This document shows positions 4,456 through 5,030 of a stretch of 5,030 bases of DNA, piece after piece (positions within the stretch are counted from its first letter, which is position 1; the number at the start of each line of letters is the position of its first letter). Source of the stretch: Opitutales bacterium. Lineage in GTDB: Bacteria; Verrucomicrobiota; Verrucomicrobiia; Opitutales; T3Sed10-336. The stretch lies in assembly GCA_007132315.1 (NCBI GenBank), contig SLOW01000013.1, positions 1 to 5,030 of the forward strand, written 5' to 3'. Below the pieces are notes generated by a model, which had not been told where the DNA came from, did no database searches, and worked only from the letters and a program-made list of their open reading frames with translations. The translations under genes were made by a program, and so were the position numbers.

Positions 4456-5030
4456 ATGTCCAACAATCATCAATTGAGCGATTCAGGAAGCCCAGCGGAG
4501 TTGGCCACCCACGCCAGAATCGTGGAGGCAGCCCGCAAGCCGTTTTCTGTCCTGGCCATCAATAGCGGCTCGTCGAGCCTTCGATTCACGCTCTTCAAGG
4601 CGGGCGAATCGCTCGCACCGATTCTGACCGGCAAGTTCGAGCGCATCGGATTGCCCGACGCCGGGCTGTCGCTCACGGACGTTCGCGCGAACCAGAGCGA
4701 CGAGCGCAGGATTGACGCGCCCAACCACGTGGCCTGCGTTTCGCAGTTGGTCGAGTTGCTGGAGCAAAAAGCCGGCGACAGTGCCGTCGGCGCGATCGGT
4801 TATCGCGTCGTGCATGGCGGCCCGCGTTATCGCGAGCCCCAGCGCGTGGATGAGGCAATGCTGGAGGAACTGCTGCCTCAGGAGATCGAGAACGATACCG
4901 GCCGCCATGTTCGGGCTTTCCTGTACCTGCTGGGAAAGTTCCGGGACGCCGACTTGGAGGTTTATGAAGCGATGGCGCCGGGTTACGATTCCTTCGCACG
5001 GCCCTGGGATACCGGGTTTGCGAAACCCGC
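4456..5030 (+). CDS. ackA: Acetate kinase, N-terminal part; diverges after about residue 145 and runs off window
   Basis: Acetate kinase (acetate plus ATP to acetyl phosphate plus ADP, reversible; cytoplasmic) recognised from SVLAINSGSSSLRFTLF (31-47), the phosphate-binding N-terminal strand and turn, and from AIGYRVVHGGPRYREP (113-128), which supplies an active-site arginine and histidine. Between them lie KFERIGLP and a variable middle typical of the phosphoketolase-associated type. A 30-residue hydrophilic extension precedes the core, as in some relatives; the ATG has AAAAGGT about 11 bases upstream, while an in-frame GTG at 4522 would give a shorter product. After MLEELLPQEIE (135-145) the expected stretch with a D-P-x-H-L-P motif and then the catalytic FDTAFH is not found. 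Residues 146-191 (NDTGRHVRAFLYLLGKF and on to the edge) do not resemble the family, although the frame stays open and codon use looks coding. It could be an internal deletion, a gene fusion or an assembly join. About 200 further residues would be expected beyond the window. Confidence 0.75.
   Translation, partial: MSNNHQLSDSGSPAELATHARIVEAARKPFSVLAINSGSSSLRFTLFKAGESLAPILTGKFERIGLPDAGLSLTDVRANQSDERRIDAPNHVACVSQLVELLEQKAGDSAVGAIGYRVVHGGPRYREPQRVDEAMLEELLPQEIENDTGRHVRAFLYLLGKFRDADLEVYEAMAPGYDSFARPWDTGFAKP

Noticed and set aside
1..5030. CRISPR arrays, rRNA, tRNA, or a defence system
   Set aside because: No regularly spaced repeats, RNA-gene signatures or nuclease, toxin or reverse transcriptase motifs were seen on either strand.

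Overview
The window looks like bacterial accessory DNA, moderately to highly GC-rich. It splits into a minus-strand left part, a roughly 1 kb zone of gene debris, and a plus-strand right part that reads as one operon. The best taxonomic hint is a minus-strand fragment near 1232-1470. Its pattern (YTLSSSEDLEVWKPV, then a GPF-D turn, then a closing FYRIE strand) resembles the C-terminal domain of many secreted proteins of Verrucomicrobiota and relatives. The assignment to that phylum is an inference from this one fragment.

Left part (1-1011, minus strand): a split YeeE/YedE sulfur-compound transporter encoded by two consecutive genes that overlap by four bases (ATGA). The upstream half is complete. 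The downstream half matches its family only to about residue 132 (near position 98). It then runs into unrelated sequence that stays open to the window edge, next to an 18-nt imperfect tandem repeat. This suggests interruption by an insertion or rearrangement.

Middle part (about 1012-2076): no intact gene is visible. It holds a plus-strand glyceraldehyde-3-phosphate dehydrogenase fragment, the minus-strand Verrucomicrobiota-like domain with a broken reading frame, two overlapping inverted repeats, a possible degenerate dispersed palindrome, a P-II-like regulator cut off at its GFGR motif, and in another frame directly behind it a hydrophobic membrane-protein tail.

Right part (2077-5030, plus strand): an intact APC-family amino-acid permease, an intact EamA (DMT-superfamily) exporter, and the start of an acetate kinase gene that leaves the window. 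The gaps between them are only 36 and 33 bases, so co-transcription is likely. Together they suggest uptake of an amino acid or related compound, export of a metabolite, and ATP formation from acetyl phosphate; the functional link is inferred. The acetate kinase is itself odd: its N-terminal third is typical, but after about residue 145 it turns into sequence not recognised as acetate kinase.

No convincing new molecular system is visible. The distinctive feature is that at least four genes match their families only partly, with sharp breaks. This points either to an actively rearranging island or to assembly joins.
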